DNA from: Aldrovandia affinis
Taxonomy: Eukaryota; Chordata; Actinopteri; Notacanthiformes; Halosauridae
Direction: 5' to 3'
Assembly (NCBI GenBank): GCA_029706075.1
Contig: JAINUG010000086.1
Coordinates: 2,975,060-3,039,059 of the forward strand
DNA: 64,000 bases
Below are positions 1 to 10,516 of this stretch, in pieces. The notes under the pieces are model-generated. The model was not told the origin of the DNA and did not search any database. It saw nothing but the letters and a program-made list of their open reading frames with translations. A program made the translations under genes and the position numbers. Within the stretch, counting starts at the first letter, position 1, and every line of letters begins with the position of its first letter.

Positions 1-734
1 TATGAAGTTACGTAGCTTTGGAGGGAGCTGGGGCATTACTGCACAAGTGCTTTAAAGAAAAGAGATACCATTATTCTTGTTTCTATTTCATGTCCTTAAT
101 TTATTTGTTTATTTCAATTTGTGATCACTTGATATAAAAATACCAGCATAATGTTTTACAACATTCATTATTTTCTATCAATTCAAATTAATTTTCTGTA
201 ATTTCTATGACGTTTAAGGGTATTATTCAACATTATTATTAAACTCAGTCTTCAATGTCCTTGAACCTCACTGCATTTGGTGACATTTAAGATGTTTGCT
301 GTATCTATGTGCGGAGTTTTGTAAAGCACTCGAATGCCTATTTTTATGAGATGGCCATAAGCTGTTAACCATTACGTAATTAAACAACTTTTTCATACTG
401 GAGGTGTGACTTGGTTACTACAGAGGCATTGGCTACATTGGACAGAGGAAAATCATTGGTTACTCATCAACCTACTGCACAACCACTTCTGGTGAATATT
501 ATTTTATCTTGCATAGACAGCACTTCCTCTGAGGGAGCTGAGAAGTTCTTTCATTTTACTCTGAAGCAGCATCAGGGTTATGTGATTGACGCATATGCTT
601 TGCTCATGTCTGCAAGTAGCACACAAATTAACGTTTTATAATACCTTAAGAGTGATTCCTTTAACCACATGTTAACCTTCTGCAAATGGTATGACTGTAT
701 TCCAACACTTGAATCATTATATCACCATCTAGAT
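1..734. other. No gene recognised
   Basis: AT-rich sequence with no recognisable coding or repeat feature. A 76-codon open frame at 411-641 has no domain, signal peptide or splice context that I recognise, so it is not called as a gene. The stretch ends in the 8-bp target duplication (727-734) of the hAT MITE that follows. Confidence 0.5.
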
Positions 735-1054
735 CAGGGGTGTCCAAACTTTTTCCACTGAGGGCCAAATACAGAAAAATATACGAAAGGCTGGGCCACT
801 ATTGGGGGGGTGCTACGCGAAAATAATTCTTGCGCCCCTCGGATTTTCTGTCCACGGGGGGTTCTGCTACGCGAAGAAAGCTGAGACCAGGTCGTTTATT
901 TCGCGGAGTTTTCAATGAATACGGGTGGCTCCACTAGTGGTGAAACTAAGAATTACAACTCAGTCAAGTGCAAGTTTCATGCGCGGGACATATTCCTTAT
1001 ATTGGAATGCGGCCGCGGGCCAATTAAAAATGGACCGTAGTTTGGACACCCCTG
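735..1054. mobile_element. hAT-type MITE with 8-bp TSD
   Basis: The ends are inverted copies of caggggtgtccaaact. They are flanked by a perfect 8-bp direct repeat, atctagat, at 727-734 and 1055-1062. An 8-bp duplication with CAGGGGT-type ends is diagnostic of hAT elements. The 320-bp body has no transposase frame, so it is non-autonomous. An internal stretch (about 805-875) carries, on the minus strand, a core also found in the MITEs at 7053 and 25501. Confidence 0.9.
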
Positions 1055-1062
1055 ATCTAGAT

Positions 1063-1887
1063 GATAAAGGTGCACCGCTGCAGTGCCGCGTTGCGCTGTG
1101 CATTGCAACAAGAGATAACTGGTCTGGTCCATTTTTAGATGTAATAAGGAGGTATGCACTGAACCCCGACTATAATTGTGGTATCTGATTAAATTGAGTG
1201 CGACACCTGACCTAAGCCAGACACAAAATTCACACACAAAAAATAGCTTGCCGTAGCCTAATTAAAAGGTTCCTAAAAACGAAGGTTGTGGAAGAATTAA
1301 CAAATCGCCCTCAGCGTGATGCAATGGGTCTGAAATATCTAGGTTAATTATTGAGACTTTAATTAACGCACCGAGCCGTAATGGAAGTGAATAAAATAAA
1401 ACGATGAACAAATCATGCGCTGCGGAACGCAATTAATTTCCAAATGTTTGGTCGTAGAATTTACATCGTATTATTGTCATTATCTAGCGACTCTCGAACT
1501 GCATATTTACCTAGGTAATGCAACATGTAAGCTTTGTCTGGTGGGCTTCATAGGAGCGTTACAAACTACTAACATCATATTTAATCCTCACATCACAATA
1601 GTAATAGGCCTACTAACGTTTCAGTTGCTTAACTCTGAAACTCAGAACCGTTGAGAATCATGTCCGCGCTTGCGCCACTCGCGGAAGAGACTTTTTTTTC
1701 AATTCCATAGCCCCAAAATTGATTTCTGCTGAAGTCAGCTGTAGTCTCGGAATAGACTAAAACTAATGTGGAAGGAAGGCGTAGCTTCGTTTATTTGAGC
1801 AGTGGAGAGTCTTCTGTAGCTTTGCACTGGTTGCAATGTGTTCAGGGAAATCGTGTACTCCTCGGGAGTAGACCGCTGACCGCTTGG
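1063..1887. other. Upstream region of the CD2-like gene
   Basis: No repeat or exon was recognised. If the candidate first exon (1888-2023) is right, the promoter and 5' UTR of the receptor gene should lie here. No convincing TATA box was seen. The open frame containing the candidate start continues upstream to an ATG at 1768, so the true start could be there. Confidence 0.35.
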
Positions 1888-2023
1888 ATGTGGCTCGGCT
1901 GGCTGCTGCGGATTGCCCGCTCTTTCCCGGCAAAGAAAGTGTTTTTGATTAATTGCGGTCTCTGTCACCCTGTACTGCAACAGCTGCTCGTCTACCTACT
2001 ATTTTGGGGCATGCCGAACACAG
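1888..2023 (+). CDS. CD2-like receptor, candidate exon 1 (signal peptide)
   Basis: The frame from ATG 1888 (MWLGWLL) ends at a strong donor (cacag/gtaagac) in phase 1, which fits the phase-1 start of the V-domain exon and makes an alanine codon. A hydrophobic run (LLVYLLFWG) just before the junction could be the signal-peptide core. The leader would be unusually long, and an in-frame ATG lies further upstream at 1768. An alternative is a start inside the frame that runs into exon 2 from 3467. The call is inferred from phase and composition. Confidence 0.45.
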
Positions 2024-5000
2024 GTAAGACAACTAACTGCAAGGCGCCAGAAACGTGTTATATTTGACTGATTGGTCTGATTACTGAAATTGTGGTTGGT
2101 CTGACCTGTATGTTTTTTACATTTTAAAATGGTTTTCTTTGGATGTATTGAATACCAGTCTCGTTTGGATATTATTTATCTCATACCCAAGCCTTGTACT
2201 ACACTATGTTGAACGTTTGAATGTATTTGGTTTGTATTCCTGTCTTTGTGAAAATGTGTTTGGCCCAAGTTGTTTGGCCAACTTGTGTATACAATGTTCT
2301 TGCTTCTCTTTTTACTTTGAAAAATGTTAATGAAAATAAATGTATTTTAAAATGGGATGAAATGGGGGAAGAAAAAAAAAAACAAAGACAAATTTTACTC
2401 TGATTGTTATTACTGAAATTGTGGTTGGTCTGACCCAAGGCCGTAACCATGGAGTCAACATTGGGGGGGGACATTTTTTTTTTAAATATCAGCTAGGCTA
2501 TATATTGGGGTAATATAATATATATGGTAATTTCGGCCTTGGTCTGACCTGACTGGAACTTGATCAGCAAAGCATCTGACGCAATTCTTTATATAAGAAA
2601 CTCCTGCATGAGAAAAAAATGAGAGCAGCTCTTGATATCAGGAAGTTGAATTCCTGATACCAGAAACTCTAAGATTAAATGTTAAAACGACTTGCCATAC
2701 GCGGCTGGTATTTTCTAGAACTTCTCATTAAAATTCAAACTTAAGTATTAGGGAAACTAGGCCAATAAATACGTATTAAGTGAATTTTATGCTGAATAAA
2801 AAATAATCGTTTTTGTTCCCCTCAAATGTCTTTCTTCATTCAAGTTTCAATTCAGACAAACTGATAGGGCTTAATTATATTTTCTGCTTCTTCAATTTTA
2901 TATGCCCTAAAGATGAGGTAAAAACGTGAAGCATATTTTTTGCAATCAAAATTGCTCCTACAGCAGGCCTAAATATCATCAATTGTGTAACATATCCAAT
3001 AGCGTGTATTGACTAGCTTTATGTAATCAGCCACTTAAAAAATAACAGAATTCTAAATCAACATCTTCAGAAATGTACTTTGAGTGTTACATAATTTCTA
3101 TACTTTTCTAGGCCTACATGTTTTTTAAACGCTGCTGATATACACACACACAGGGCAGCCAACTTTGAGACATTTTACATTTACATTTTAGGCATTTAGC
3201 AGACGCTCTTATCCAGAAAAAATGTGCATTTATACATGGTCAATTTTCTTACCAGAATCGTGTTTTCCGAATAATACTTAAATGATCAGGGACACATTTA
3301 CCAAATATAAGACACAATCTAAGATCTTAAATGCAAATGCGTGAGAAACTGTATGTGTGGCGTGAGAGCGCGTGCAATGGATGAATTGCATGAAACTCTA
3401 GCTCAATGCGTGAATGTTGGGAGATGAGTTTAATATCGACTGCTATCCATTAATGTTCTGGATGATTTGTATGTGCCTTCAACAGTTTTGAATCATATGA
3501 ATCCTCACACTTTTTTTTTTGTATGCATGCATGTCTCTCGCTTATCTGCAGCCAGCAGCGCACGTCCGCAAGAGACAAGGTTTTATGCAGAATTGCACAA
3601 GCAAGTGGTGCTTTATACGACCGACCCTATTGAAGACCTGGTTTCAGAGGTGGTATGGAAGAAGCACGGTGATAAGTATCAGACTATTCTGAGGCATGAC
3701 GCAAACAAGTCTGATTATTTCGGAGGATATCGCAATAGGACTAGTTATTATTTCAAAAATAACACCCTGATTTTGGATGCCGTTATGGAAGAAGATGAAG
3801 GTACCTATGAAGTATCCATGGTTTACAAGAATCATTCAGTGACGAGCTTAACATTGCACCTATCCATAAGTAGTAAGTACAGAAGCTTTTGTTTTACAGC
3901 ATGTATTTGCATGAATTCAGTTACATATTTTAGTCATTGAGAAGGAACAAAATCATTAAAGTTTTGTGATACCAAGTTCAGGATGTAGAGCTCAGCATTC
4001 TTTGCTAAGAAATGTTGTTTCCCATAGCGCCTCTGTCTGATCCAAGCGTTAAAATGGAGATCAGCAAGTCTCAAATGAAACTGGTGTTGAAGTGTGAGGT
4101 GGGGAACGGAGCAGATCTGTCCTATCATTGGTTGAAAAGTGGCCAGCTCCTCCCCCAGGATGAGAGGCATTCCTTGATAGAGAAGAACTCGACCTTGCAG
4201 GTGAACAACCTGACAAGTGTGGACTGTGTGAACTACACCTGTGTGGCAGCCAATGGCCTCGCCAGGAGAGAGGGGCACATCCAGCTCAGTGGTGAGATAA
4301 TGGAAGGGGTGGGGACCCAAGATGGTACACAGGTTGTACGAATTAGTGTGTAAATCTAAGGGAGGTTGTGATGTTCTGCCCTTGTGCTAATGTTGTACAA
4401 TAAGATGCTATTCAATTTAACGTCACCGTTGTCAATTATTTTCACTAGTGAGGAAAGTAACTGACAAGTACAGTATGGTCACTGACATGTACTAATACAA
4501 GTTGTGAAAAACATAAAAGCACATGCTTACAGTATACTGAAGTGAAGGACAAAATGCATTGCGGTTAGATTGACTAGAGGCCATAGCACAAGTGGACCTC
4601 CTTGACCTCCCAACACAGTCCATGGACAGATAAATAAATACCACTGAGCACCATCATCAGTTGTCATATGAATTACCAATACAGATACTGGACTAATTCG
4701 ATGTTGTGACAAGCCCCAGATTGTACTACAGAACCCCAGATTATACTGTTTTTCTCTAGGATAAGGTCTGGCCACCTTTAATCCATTGTCCAATGTGTCC
4801 TCCTTTCAGGCAGTGATATCGAGACATGCTCAGTGAGTAGAGCTGCATCTACGTTGACTGTGAGAGACCTACTGTGCATCTCCACTGCGGTCTTCTGTGC
4901 CAGTGGCTTGTGTGTTGTGATCGTCTGCATCAACAGACACTCTCAAGGTAAGAGTACCACGCACTCTTAATGAATTTGCAAATCTCATTTGTTCGATGTT

Positions 5001-5838
5001 GCTCTGTCACAGCTGATATGTAACAATGTTCTCATTTGTGTTTGTGCAAGACAGAAATACGGCTATGTCTCAGAGGTAGGCAGTTGATCTCTTTCCAAGT
5101 CTTTGTTTTTCATACCAAAACCCCCCAAAAAGCAATGCTTTTCAGCTTGTGGTTTTCAACATCACTGTTTCCATCATCTCAACAGGCCTCTGCAGCAACG
5201 ATCGGGCAATCATCAGCAGGAGAGGTAAATTGACAGCACCTTACTTAGCTCAAACCTTTCCCATATTGTGACGAGCACACTGTGAACCCATTTATTGACA
5301 CAGATTTTCATTATACACTTGTGTATGCCCCTTTTGTAGGTCAGAGAACAATCGAGGCCGACATAACAGGTGAACTGCAATGGCACCTGTGGGGGGGAAA
5401 AAAACATTATTAAAGGACAGCTAAATCCATTTGGTACTCGGTCTGAAATAGTTTCTGAAACAAACTGACCCCGTCTTTCTTTTGCAGAGAATCGTGTGTA
5501 TGAAGAAATCAACGAACAGGTAACCTGCTTTGTGAATATCTGTTTCTGCAACTGCATATCAACTGAATAGCCACCATCACCAGGATGCTTTGCATCCTCA
5601 ATCGACAGAATGGGTTTGCAAGGCATCATTGGTAGGTGCATCATCATTGACCTTTGATGTCTGTGGTTATTCGTAGGTAGCGCCTGCAGCCCAGGAGGTA
5701 GCGCAGCTCCCGTATGTCTACACAGACTTCATACCAAACTGGTATGGGGCACAATCTGGACAGAGTGTGGTGGAGATTGAGGATTTCGGCTACTCCACCA
5801 TCAATCCACTGGAGCCACAATCACCCCATGTGTCATAG
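1888..5838 (+). CDS. CD2/SLAM-family-like Ig receptor, nine exons
   Basis: Exons: 1888-2023, 3552-3872, 4028-4291, 4810-4947, 5051-5075, 5196-5224, 5340-5369, 5488-5519, 5677-5838. They join in one frame with GT-AG introns and total 1137 nt (378 residues plus stop). Order: signal peptide, membrane-distal V-like domain, C2-like domain, single transmembrane helix, tail with several tyrosines. The V-like domain lacks the usual B- and F-strand cysteines (EGTYEV in place of YxC), as in CD2, CD48 and CD58. The second domain keeps them (LKCEV and NYTCVAAN). Family members are leukocyte adhesion or signalling receptors that bind similar Ig receptors and signal through tail tyrosines. The tail has VYEEIN, LPYVYTDF and FGYSTI. 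Six N-glycosylation sequons are visible in the ectodomain. The exon structure of domains 1 and 2, the membrane segment and the tail is secure; exon 1 is less so. The exact orthologue cannot be named. Confidence 0.85.
2080..2435 (+). repeat. 27-bp direct repeats around a retrocopy-like insert
   Basis: A perfect 27-bp repeat (attactgaaattgtggttgg plus 7 further bases) lies at 2080-2106 and 2409-2435. The 302 bp between them contain AATAAA at 2335-2340 and an A-rich tract at 2371-2382, as in a retroposed 3' UTR. The second repeat starts some 25 bp after the A tract, so this is not a textbook target duplication. The insert lies in intron 1 of the receptor gene. Confidence 0.5.
3171..3240 (+). repeat. 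Teleost L2-type LINE/SINE tail fragment
   Basis: Contains the dispersed fish motif ending in agcagacgctcttatccaga, the reverse complement of the 3' tail of L2-like LINEs and tail-sharing SINEs. The same tail occurs near 9700-9760 and 20155-20215. It is a fragment only, in intron 1 of the receptor gene. Confidence 0.7.
3552..3872 (+). CDS. CD2-like receptor exon 2: V-like Ig domain
   Basis: The acceptor follows a T-rich tract and ends ttatctgcag; the donor is AGTA/gtaagtac. About 107 residues form a V-set-like domain: VVLYTTD for the B strand, VVWKKHGDKY for the C strand with its tryptophan, NTLILDAV for E, and EDEGTYEVSM for the D-x-G-x-Y motif and F strand. Both canonical cysteines are missing, a hallmark of domain 1 in the CD2 family. 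Three N-glycosylation sequons (NKS, NRT, NHS) are present. Confidence 0.88.
4028..4291 (+). CDS. CD2-like receptor exon 3: C2-like Ig domain
   Basis: The acceptor is tttcccatag and the donor AGTG/gtgagata, phase 1 to phase 1. The domain has LVLKCEV, the C-strand tryptophan in YHWLKSGQ, and SVDCVNYTCVAANGLA for the F strand. The additional cysteine in VDC is compatible with a second disulfide, as seen in domain 2 of this family. Three more sequons are present (NST, NLT, NYT). Confidence 0.9.
4810..4947 (+). CDS. CD2-like receptor exon 4: stalk and transmembrane helix
   Basis: The acceptor is tcctttcag and the donor CAAG/gtaagagt, phase 1 at both ends. It encodes a short stalk, then a hydrophobic run from DLLCISTAVFCASG to LCVVIVCI, and then a basic stop-transfer stretch (NRHSQ). 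This identifies a type I single-pass protein with its C-terminus in the cytosol. Confidence 0.88.
5051..5519 (+). CDS. CD2-like receptor exons 5-8: cytoplasmic micro-exons
   Basis: Four very small exons: 5051-5075 (25 nt), 5196-5224 (29 nt), 5340-5369 (30 nt) and 5488-5519 (32 nt). The acceptor of the second was chosen at 5196 (cctctgcag). The other plausible acceptor at 5186 shifts the frame and meets a stop in the next exon. With 5196 the frame reads through to NRVYEEINEQ and the terminal exon without a break. YEEI resembles the preferred Src-family SH2 binding site. Alternative use of 5186 could give a truncated isoform. Confidence 0.75.
5677..5838 (+). CDS. CD2-like receptor terminal exon: tyrosine-bearing tail
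   Basis: The acceptor is ggttattcgtag and the frame is open to TAG at 5836-5838. It encodes 53 residues with tyrosines in LPYVYTDF, NWYGAQ and FGYSTINPL. The last fits Yxx(I/L/V), but with phenylalanine at -2 it is not a strict ITIM, and it lacks the threonine at -2 of the SLAM-family ITSM. The exon ends in PHVS. Confidence 0.85.
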   Translation, partial: VAPAAQEVAQLPYVYTDFIPNWYGAQSGQSVVEIEDFGYSTINPLEPQSPHVS

Positions 5839-6390
5839 GTCAAACTGCTTGGAGCTGCCTTCGGCAGAGCAAACTTGAGCGCCTGATGTTTTTACATTAT
5901 GTATTAATTAAGTAAGGCTGCCAGTGTTGTGTGTCAGCACATCCATGCTCCCAACACTTTCACAACGCTGCTTCCTATATAAAAGTGTCACTGAACCTCT
6001 CAGGTGTTCATCTTGTTGCACCACTGACCATTACTCAGCCTCAATGACAAAGTAAAAAGATTAAAGGTAGCCGTAGGAGAGACATATTTGCTCTCATCAA
6101 TTTCAGTTTAATATTTCCATACCACCCAAGGTGTGAGACACAATCTCGGCTCGGAGCAGAAGGCTGCGAAAAATGGTGATTGAGTGAAGCCTTTTAGTGG
6201 CAGTATTTTTGCCACCTTCTGGGTGAAGAGGCATCAGGTCAACTTCCTTCGATCTTGGGAGGTGAACGGGCTGCACACTGCTTGTAAATTCGGGAGGAAC
6301 CCCCATTCTATGGCGCTGACTCCAAACTGAATCACAGCCTAACTGAAATGTAGTATTGGGTCCAAATAAAACCAAAGATGAAAGATCATG
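5839..6390 (+). promoter_or_regulatory. 3' UTR and poly(A) signal of the CD2-like gene
   Basis: Follows the TAG stop. The first canonical AATAAA is at 6365-6370, which would give a 3' UTR of about 550 nt. ATTAAA at 6060-6065 is an alternative signal. The end point is inferred. Confidence 0.5.
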
Positions 6391-6614
6391 AATTGAATTT
6401 CATAAATGGCCAACATGCTCTAACAAGATGTCCATGACATGTGAGATGGTTGTATATTGCAGAATGACCACTAGGTGGCAACAAAGACAGCCTTACCAAA
6501 AAGAGGAAACACTTTGTACATTTGTATCGTAATGTACTTGTATCGTAATCAGTTTTTTTTATGAAATACCCTACCAGTGAATTTCAGAGGGAAGATCAAC
6601 AAACAGCAGTTGTC

Positions 6615-6653
<39 letters not shown>

Positions 6654-7052
6654 TTTCGCTCACTTGACCCAGTTCACTAATCTGAGTATTTATAGGATAA
6701 CAAGTTTATTACGCATACTGCATCCTCATGCTAGACTGATTAGCAGCTGATGTAACCTTCCATACAGAGCTTTGTGGGTTGAGTTTACACGATCCAGAAC
6801 CACAACATATTACACATAGGCTACATATTACCAAGTGATCATTCACATGGATTAAAACGTCCATGTGAATGATGCATTGTGTTGGTTTCCTGCATCATAG
6901 CCTACATTTTCATCAAACTACCTGTACCAATGTTAAAACAATGTTGACCTCTAGAATTATTAACAAAGTGGTGATACATTCATATAGCCTAGCATATTAT
7001 GTTTGAATAAAGGAATATAATGATGCGGTTTTATTTCTCAGTTAGACTAGAC
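6391..7052. other. Intergenic, with a 34-base poly(T) tract
   Basis: No gene or transposon recognised. Contains an uninterrupted run of T at 6617-6650. Ends in the 8-bp target duplication gactagac (7045-7052) of the next MITE. Confidence 0.6.
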
Positions 7053-7246
7053 CAGGGGTCGGCAACCTGCGGCTCCGGAGCCGCATGCGGCTCTTTCAGC
7101 CTTATGTTGCGGCTCCGCGTGGCTTGGGAAAATAAATAATATTTTTATAACCCCGTCGACAGAAAATGGTGCGGCTCCCAGTGTTTTCTTTTCCGTGGAA
7201 ACCGGGTCCAAATGGCTCTTTGAGTGTTATGGGTTGCCGACCCCTG
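7053..7246. mobile_element. hAT-type MITE, 194 bp, with 8-bp TSD
   Basis: The inverted ends are caggggtcggcaacc, flanked by perfect 8-bp direct repeats gactagac (7045-7052 and 7247-7254). No coding capacity. Internal cgtcgacagaaaatgg matches the core of the MITE at 25501 and, in diverged form, the one at 735. Confidence 0.92.
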
Positions 7247-7254
7247 GACTAGAC

Positions 7255-7963
7255 CAACTTGAAATGTCTCCATTGAGAAATAGCCTCTTTCGTTCACTGT
7301 TTATTTATTTACTAATTGGGAGTAGGCTATAGGCTAAGCGTTTCTCAGATGTAACTGCTGGGCTAAGCAGCTGGTGTAAACCAGTTGCTTTTAATTTTAT
7401 ACCCAGTCTCAGGCAAGTTTGTCATTGCAATATGAAGACATTATGGGGAGGGAGAGACGTGGAGCTGCAGCGGCTACGTAGTAGGCTAGTCTCTCGTTCC
7501 GGACCCGGACCTGCCTCGTGGAATGAAGAACTACAGCAACAGCATGTCCAGTTCCTTCACGGATTCGGTCCTCCCTTCTTTCAGTTCGGGACTTAAATTA
7601 CTGTTGCTCTCGGTCACCCCGACAGGAGGGGCTCAGAGACCACGCCCCGCTCAAGCGGTTTAGTGCTGTTGTCGGCTAATGGCTACTACAGACTAGAGCC
7701 CAATGGTGGAAATGGTTAAATAGGAGGAGTCGCTGCAGTTTCAACGAATGGCAGTTAACCAAAGGAACGAATCCTACATGGAGGTGAGTCCGTTCTTTTA
7801 ATTAACCAAAAGGATTTGTTCAAAAAGAACGTGTCGTTCACAAACGACACACCAGTACTTTTCATTGTGTTCTTCCCATATGGTACGCGAATACATTAAT
7901 GGTATTGTCACGAACCCACTTCTCAGGTGCCGTGCGTACCTGGCCACACCCTAATAGCTAACT
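7255..7963. other. Intergenic, nothing recognised
   Basis: No open frame, repeat end or regulatory motif that I can support. It ends in the 4-bp direct repeat aact (7960-7963) bordering the next element. Confidence 0.5.
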
Positions 7964-9143
7964 GAGTCATTCCACCAATCCGGTCCGATTTGAGTCCCTC
8001 TGATGTTTTTAAGTGTCTTTTATCTATTCAGTCACCAAAATGTATTTTGAAAAGCTTTTTATTTAAGTTGAAATGTCCCCTTTAATAAAGTGTAAAAACA
8101 TTGCATAAATGTTATTTTTAAATTATGCATTATGTTGTTTTTTTCAGTTGACACCATGTATTTTGACATGTCCCTCATGGCCTTCCATGAAAATGAATTT
8201 GGGATATGACGAACAAAATTAGTAAAAAGTCCATACTTTTTTCTATGAACATAAACATCTATTTGTGCTTTTATGCTGGTAATGATTTATTTCAAAATAA
8301 ATGAATAATTATTCATTAAAATAACATTATTTAGTTCTGTACCTCAGTAACCCCTCAACCCCGTTACATGGAGCATTCTCCCCCCACAAAAATAATGGTT
8401 CAATCTCTATAAGCATGTACAACAGGAAGTGACAACATTGAAGTCTTTTGAAAAACATAACATCAGAAACAGGCAAGTAGCTACCTTATTTTACTATATT
8501 TTGAGTCATTTATCTTGTAATATTATGGTAGTCAAGCATAATGACTCAACACCGTCACATGAAAAAAAAGATAGAAAACTATTACTTGTGAAAATGATCT
8601 TTGTTATTTAAAAATATAGATGATTTCTTAATCTCATGCATGCCATGTGTGCTCTCCTGGTATTCACCACATGTGGAGTAGCAGCCATTTTGTGCAAAAA
8701 TCTCAACCCCGTTACACTCAACCCCGTTACACTCAACCCCGTTACATGTTTGATCGTAACGGGGTTGTGAGATTGTGACAGGGTTGTGATTTTAACACAG
8801 GTTTTGAAGTTATCCAATTAGTTAAATGAATTATTGAACTTTTTCAACATTCTTATCCCACATACATGTTGACTTTATCACAAATACATGTTGTAATCTT
8901 ATTCAGAGAGCTTCCAGAGTGTCCATAACGGGGTTGAAGAATAGTGGTGCCCATATCATACAATAATGACCAATAATAATAGGGATTTCATGCCTGAGAT
9001 GGGAAAATATATTTTTCTGGATATGTTCTTAATCTTGTGGAGTGTTCAGAAAAGTAATACCTCTTGGTAAAAAATATGAAAATCAAAAAAGTGGTAAAAA
9101 GTGGTAAAAAAGTCCAAATCGGACCGGATTCGTGGAATGACCC
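7964..9143. mobile_element. Unassigned non-autonomous TIR transposon, 1.18 kb
   Basis: The left end gagtcattccaccaatccgg and the complement of the right end gggtcattccacgaatccgg are inverted repeats that continue for about 32 bp with few mismatches. Both ends are followed outside by aact (7960-7963 and 9144-9147), a likely 4-bp target duplication. Inside, the motif CAACCCCGTTAC occurs at 8356, 8704, 8719 and 8734 (the last three in 15-bp tandem) and inverted at 8756 and, with one change, 8925. No transposase frame is present. A 4-bp duplication occurs in some DNA-transposon groups, but I do not assign a superfamily. Confidence 0.75.
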
Positions 9144-9218
9144 AACTACCTACCCTGAGACAGACCGCAGTCTGCTTACAGCTAGGAAACCCAATGGCAT
9201 AGAATACGGCCCGGACCT

Positions 9219-10516
9219 GGGGCCTCATTTATAAAACGTACTTACGCACAGATTTGATCTTAGAACGTGCGTACGCTCAAATCCACGCCAAAGTTCAGAT
9301 TTATAAAAACGGTCTTTGACGTGGAAAAGTACTCAGCTCCACGTCAGGTTTCAACTTGGTGTACGCACGTTTCCTTGTGGCAATGTTGGAGTACTGCAGG
9401 TATTCGCGGTCTCTTCTCTGTCCTGACCCCTCGCTGGTGGATCTTCCGCAAGAGACTCAAAACCCACCTTTTCAGACTCCACTACCACTGAATTCTGTAC
9501 ATCTAGCTAATTGTCATCACCACTGCCTACTTGCTCAACACTATATACCCCTGCTTACTCCATTAAAAAAAATGTGACTAACCTTTTCCTTCCCAGTGTT
9601 ACAGGTATGGTACGCAGCTGCCTGCAATGGTTTATTGCTGTATTACTGCACTGATCTCTTGCGCGTACTATGATTGTTCCTACCATGTATTAATGTACAT
9701 ATTGTAAGTCGCTCTGGATAAGAGCGTCTGCTAAATGCTTAAAATGTAAATGTAATGTAAAATGTATTCAGAAATCTAACAGCACCAACATGTCGTCTGC
9801 TGCCTAATTGTTTCCTCATTATTATTATTATTATTATTAGTAGTAGTAGTTTAGGTTTTACAAAACTACCCCTATTAGCATAATTGACACATCCTTGAAA
9901 TGTATTTAATACATATTATGGTTCCACGCGTGTAAAACATTTAGGTCAATCTGTAGGCTATAAAATGTCCAATAATGCAGTGGTTTGCAAGAGGAAGAAT
10001 GGCAGCATTGTCACTTCTCGAAGATATTGCCAACCGCACAATAAGAAGGGAATGAGTTATTAGAGATTTTGACCTCAGTTTTAAATCAGACCAGCCTGGG
10101 CTACAGACTAACAGGCCACGTACTTGGTTGTACTGGTAAAGCCACTGGAAAGGCTCCCAAACAGCGTCCCTGCACGCATCTGCACTTCCGCCAACAGGAC
10201 CTCGATTTCGGCCTCGCTAAAATTATTTTTCTTGCAGCTCGCCATTTTCAAATAGAGGATTTGTGTTTTGATTCGAGCTCCTTTATATGCTAATGATATT
10301 AATTAGGGGCCTTTACAAGGCGGAGATCTAAAACCATTCAACTACGCACAATTTCAAGATCATTTGTGATTGACAGATTTCACATCTGGGGGACTGGCGT
10401 ACGCACGTTTTTTTGTGCGTACGTTGTTTCTCTGAATCACACTTACGCACATTTCAGAAATGATCTTAGATCAAATGTAGGATGGTTTCTACGCAACCTT
10501 TTGTAAATGAGGCCCC
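9219..10516 (-). mobile_element. Harbinger-like element copy 1, carrying an L2 tail
   Basis: Bounded by inverted GGGGCCTCATTTATAAA-type ends. The body is homologous, in inverted orientation, to the copy at 19282-20747. The minus strand carries a decayed Myb/SANT-like frame around 10010-10290 that lacks about 50 bp relative to copy 2. An L2-type LINE 3' end sits at about 9410-9770. Subterminal regions are rich in gtacgcac-type motifs. No target duplication was resolved. Harbinger assignment is by end sequence and the Myb-like protein. Confidence 0.75.
9410..9770 (+). mobile_element. L2-like LINE 3' end nested in Harbinger copy 1
   Basis: Encodes a typical LINE carboxy end (RLKTHLFRLHYH, stop near 9490), followed by a 3' UTR and the tail gtaagtcgctctggataaga with repeated atgtaaatgt. 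The equivalent segment is at the same place in copy 2 (about 20150-20570), so it was inserted before the element was copied. Confidence 0.7.

Noticed and set aside
411-641. 76-codon frame as a gene
   Set aside because: No recognisable domain, no splice or promoter context, AT-rich surroundings.
5186-5224. Acceptor at 5186 as the main splice site of the receptor tail
   Set aside because: It puts the 5488 exon in a frame with a stop after four codons, whereas 5196 keeps all exons in frame. Retained only as a possible isoform.
8700-8770. CRISPR-like or regulatory tandem repeat array
   Set aside because: Three 15-bp units plus scattered inverted copies lie inside a TIR element in a fish genome; better explained as subterminal transposon repeats.
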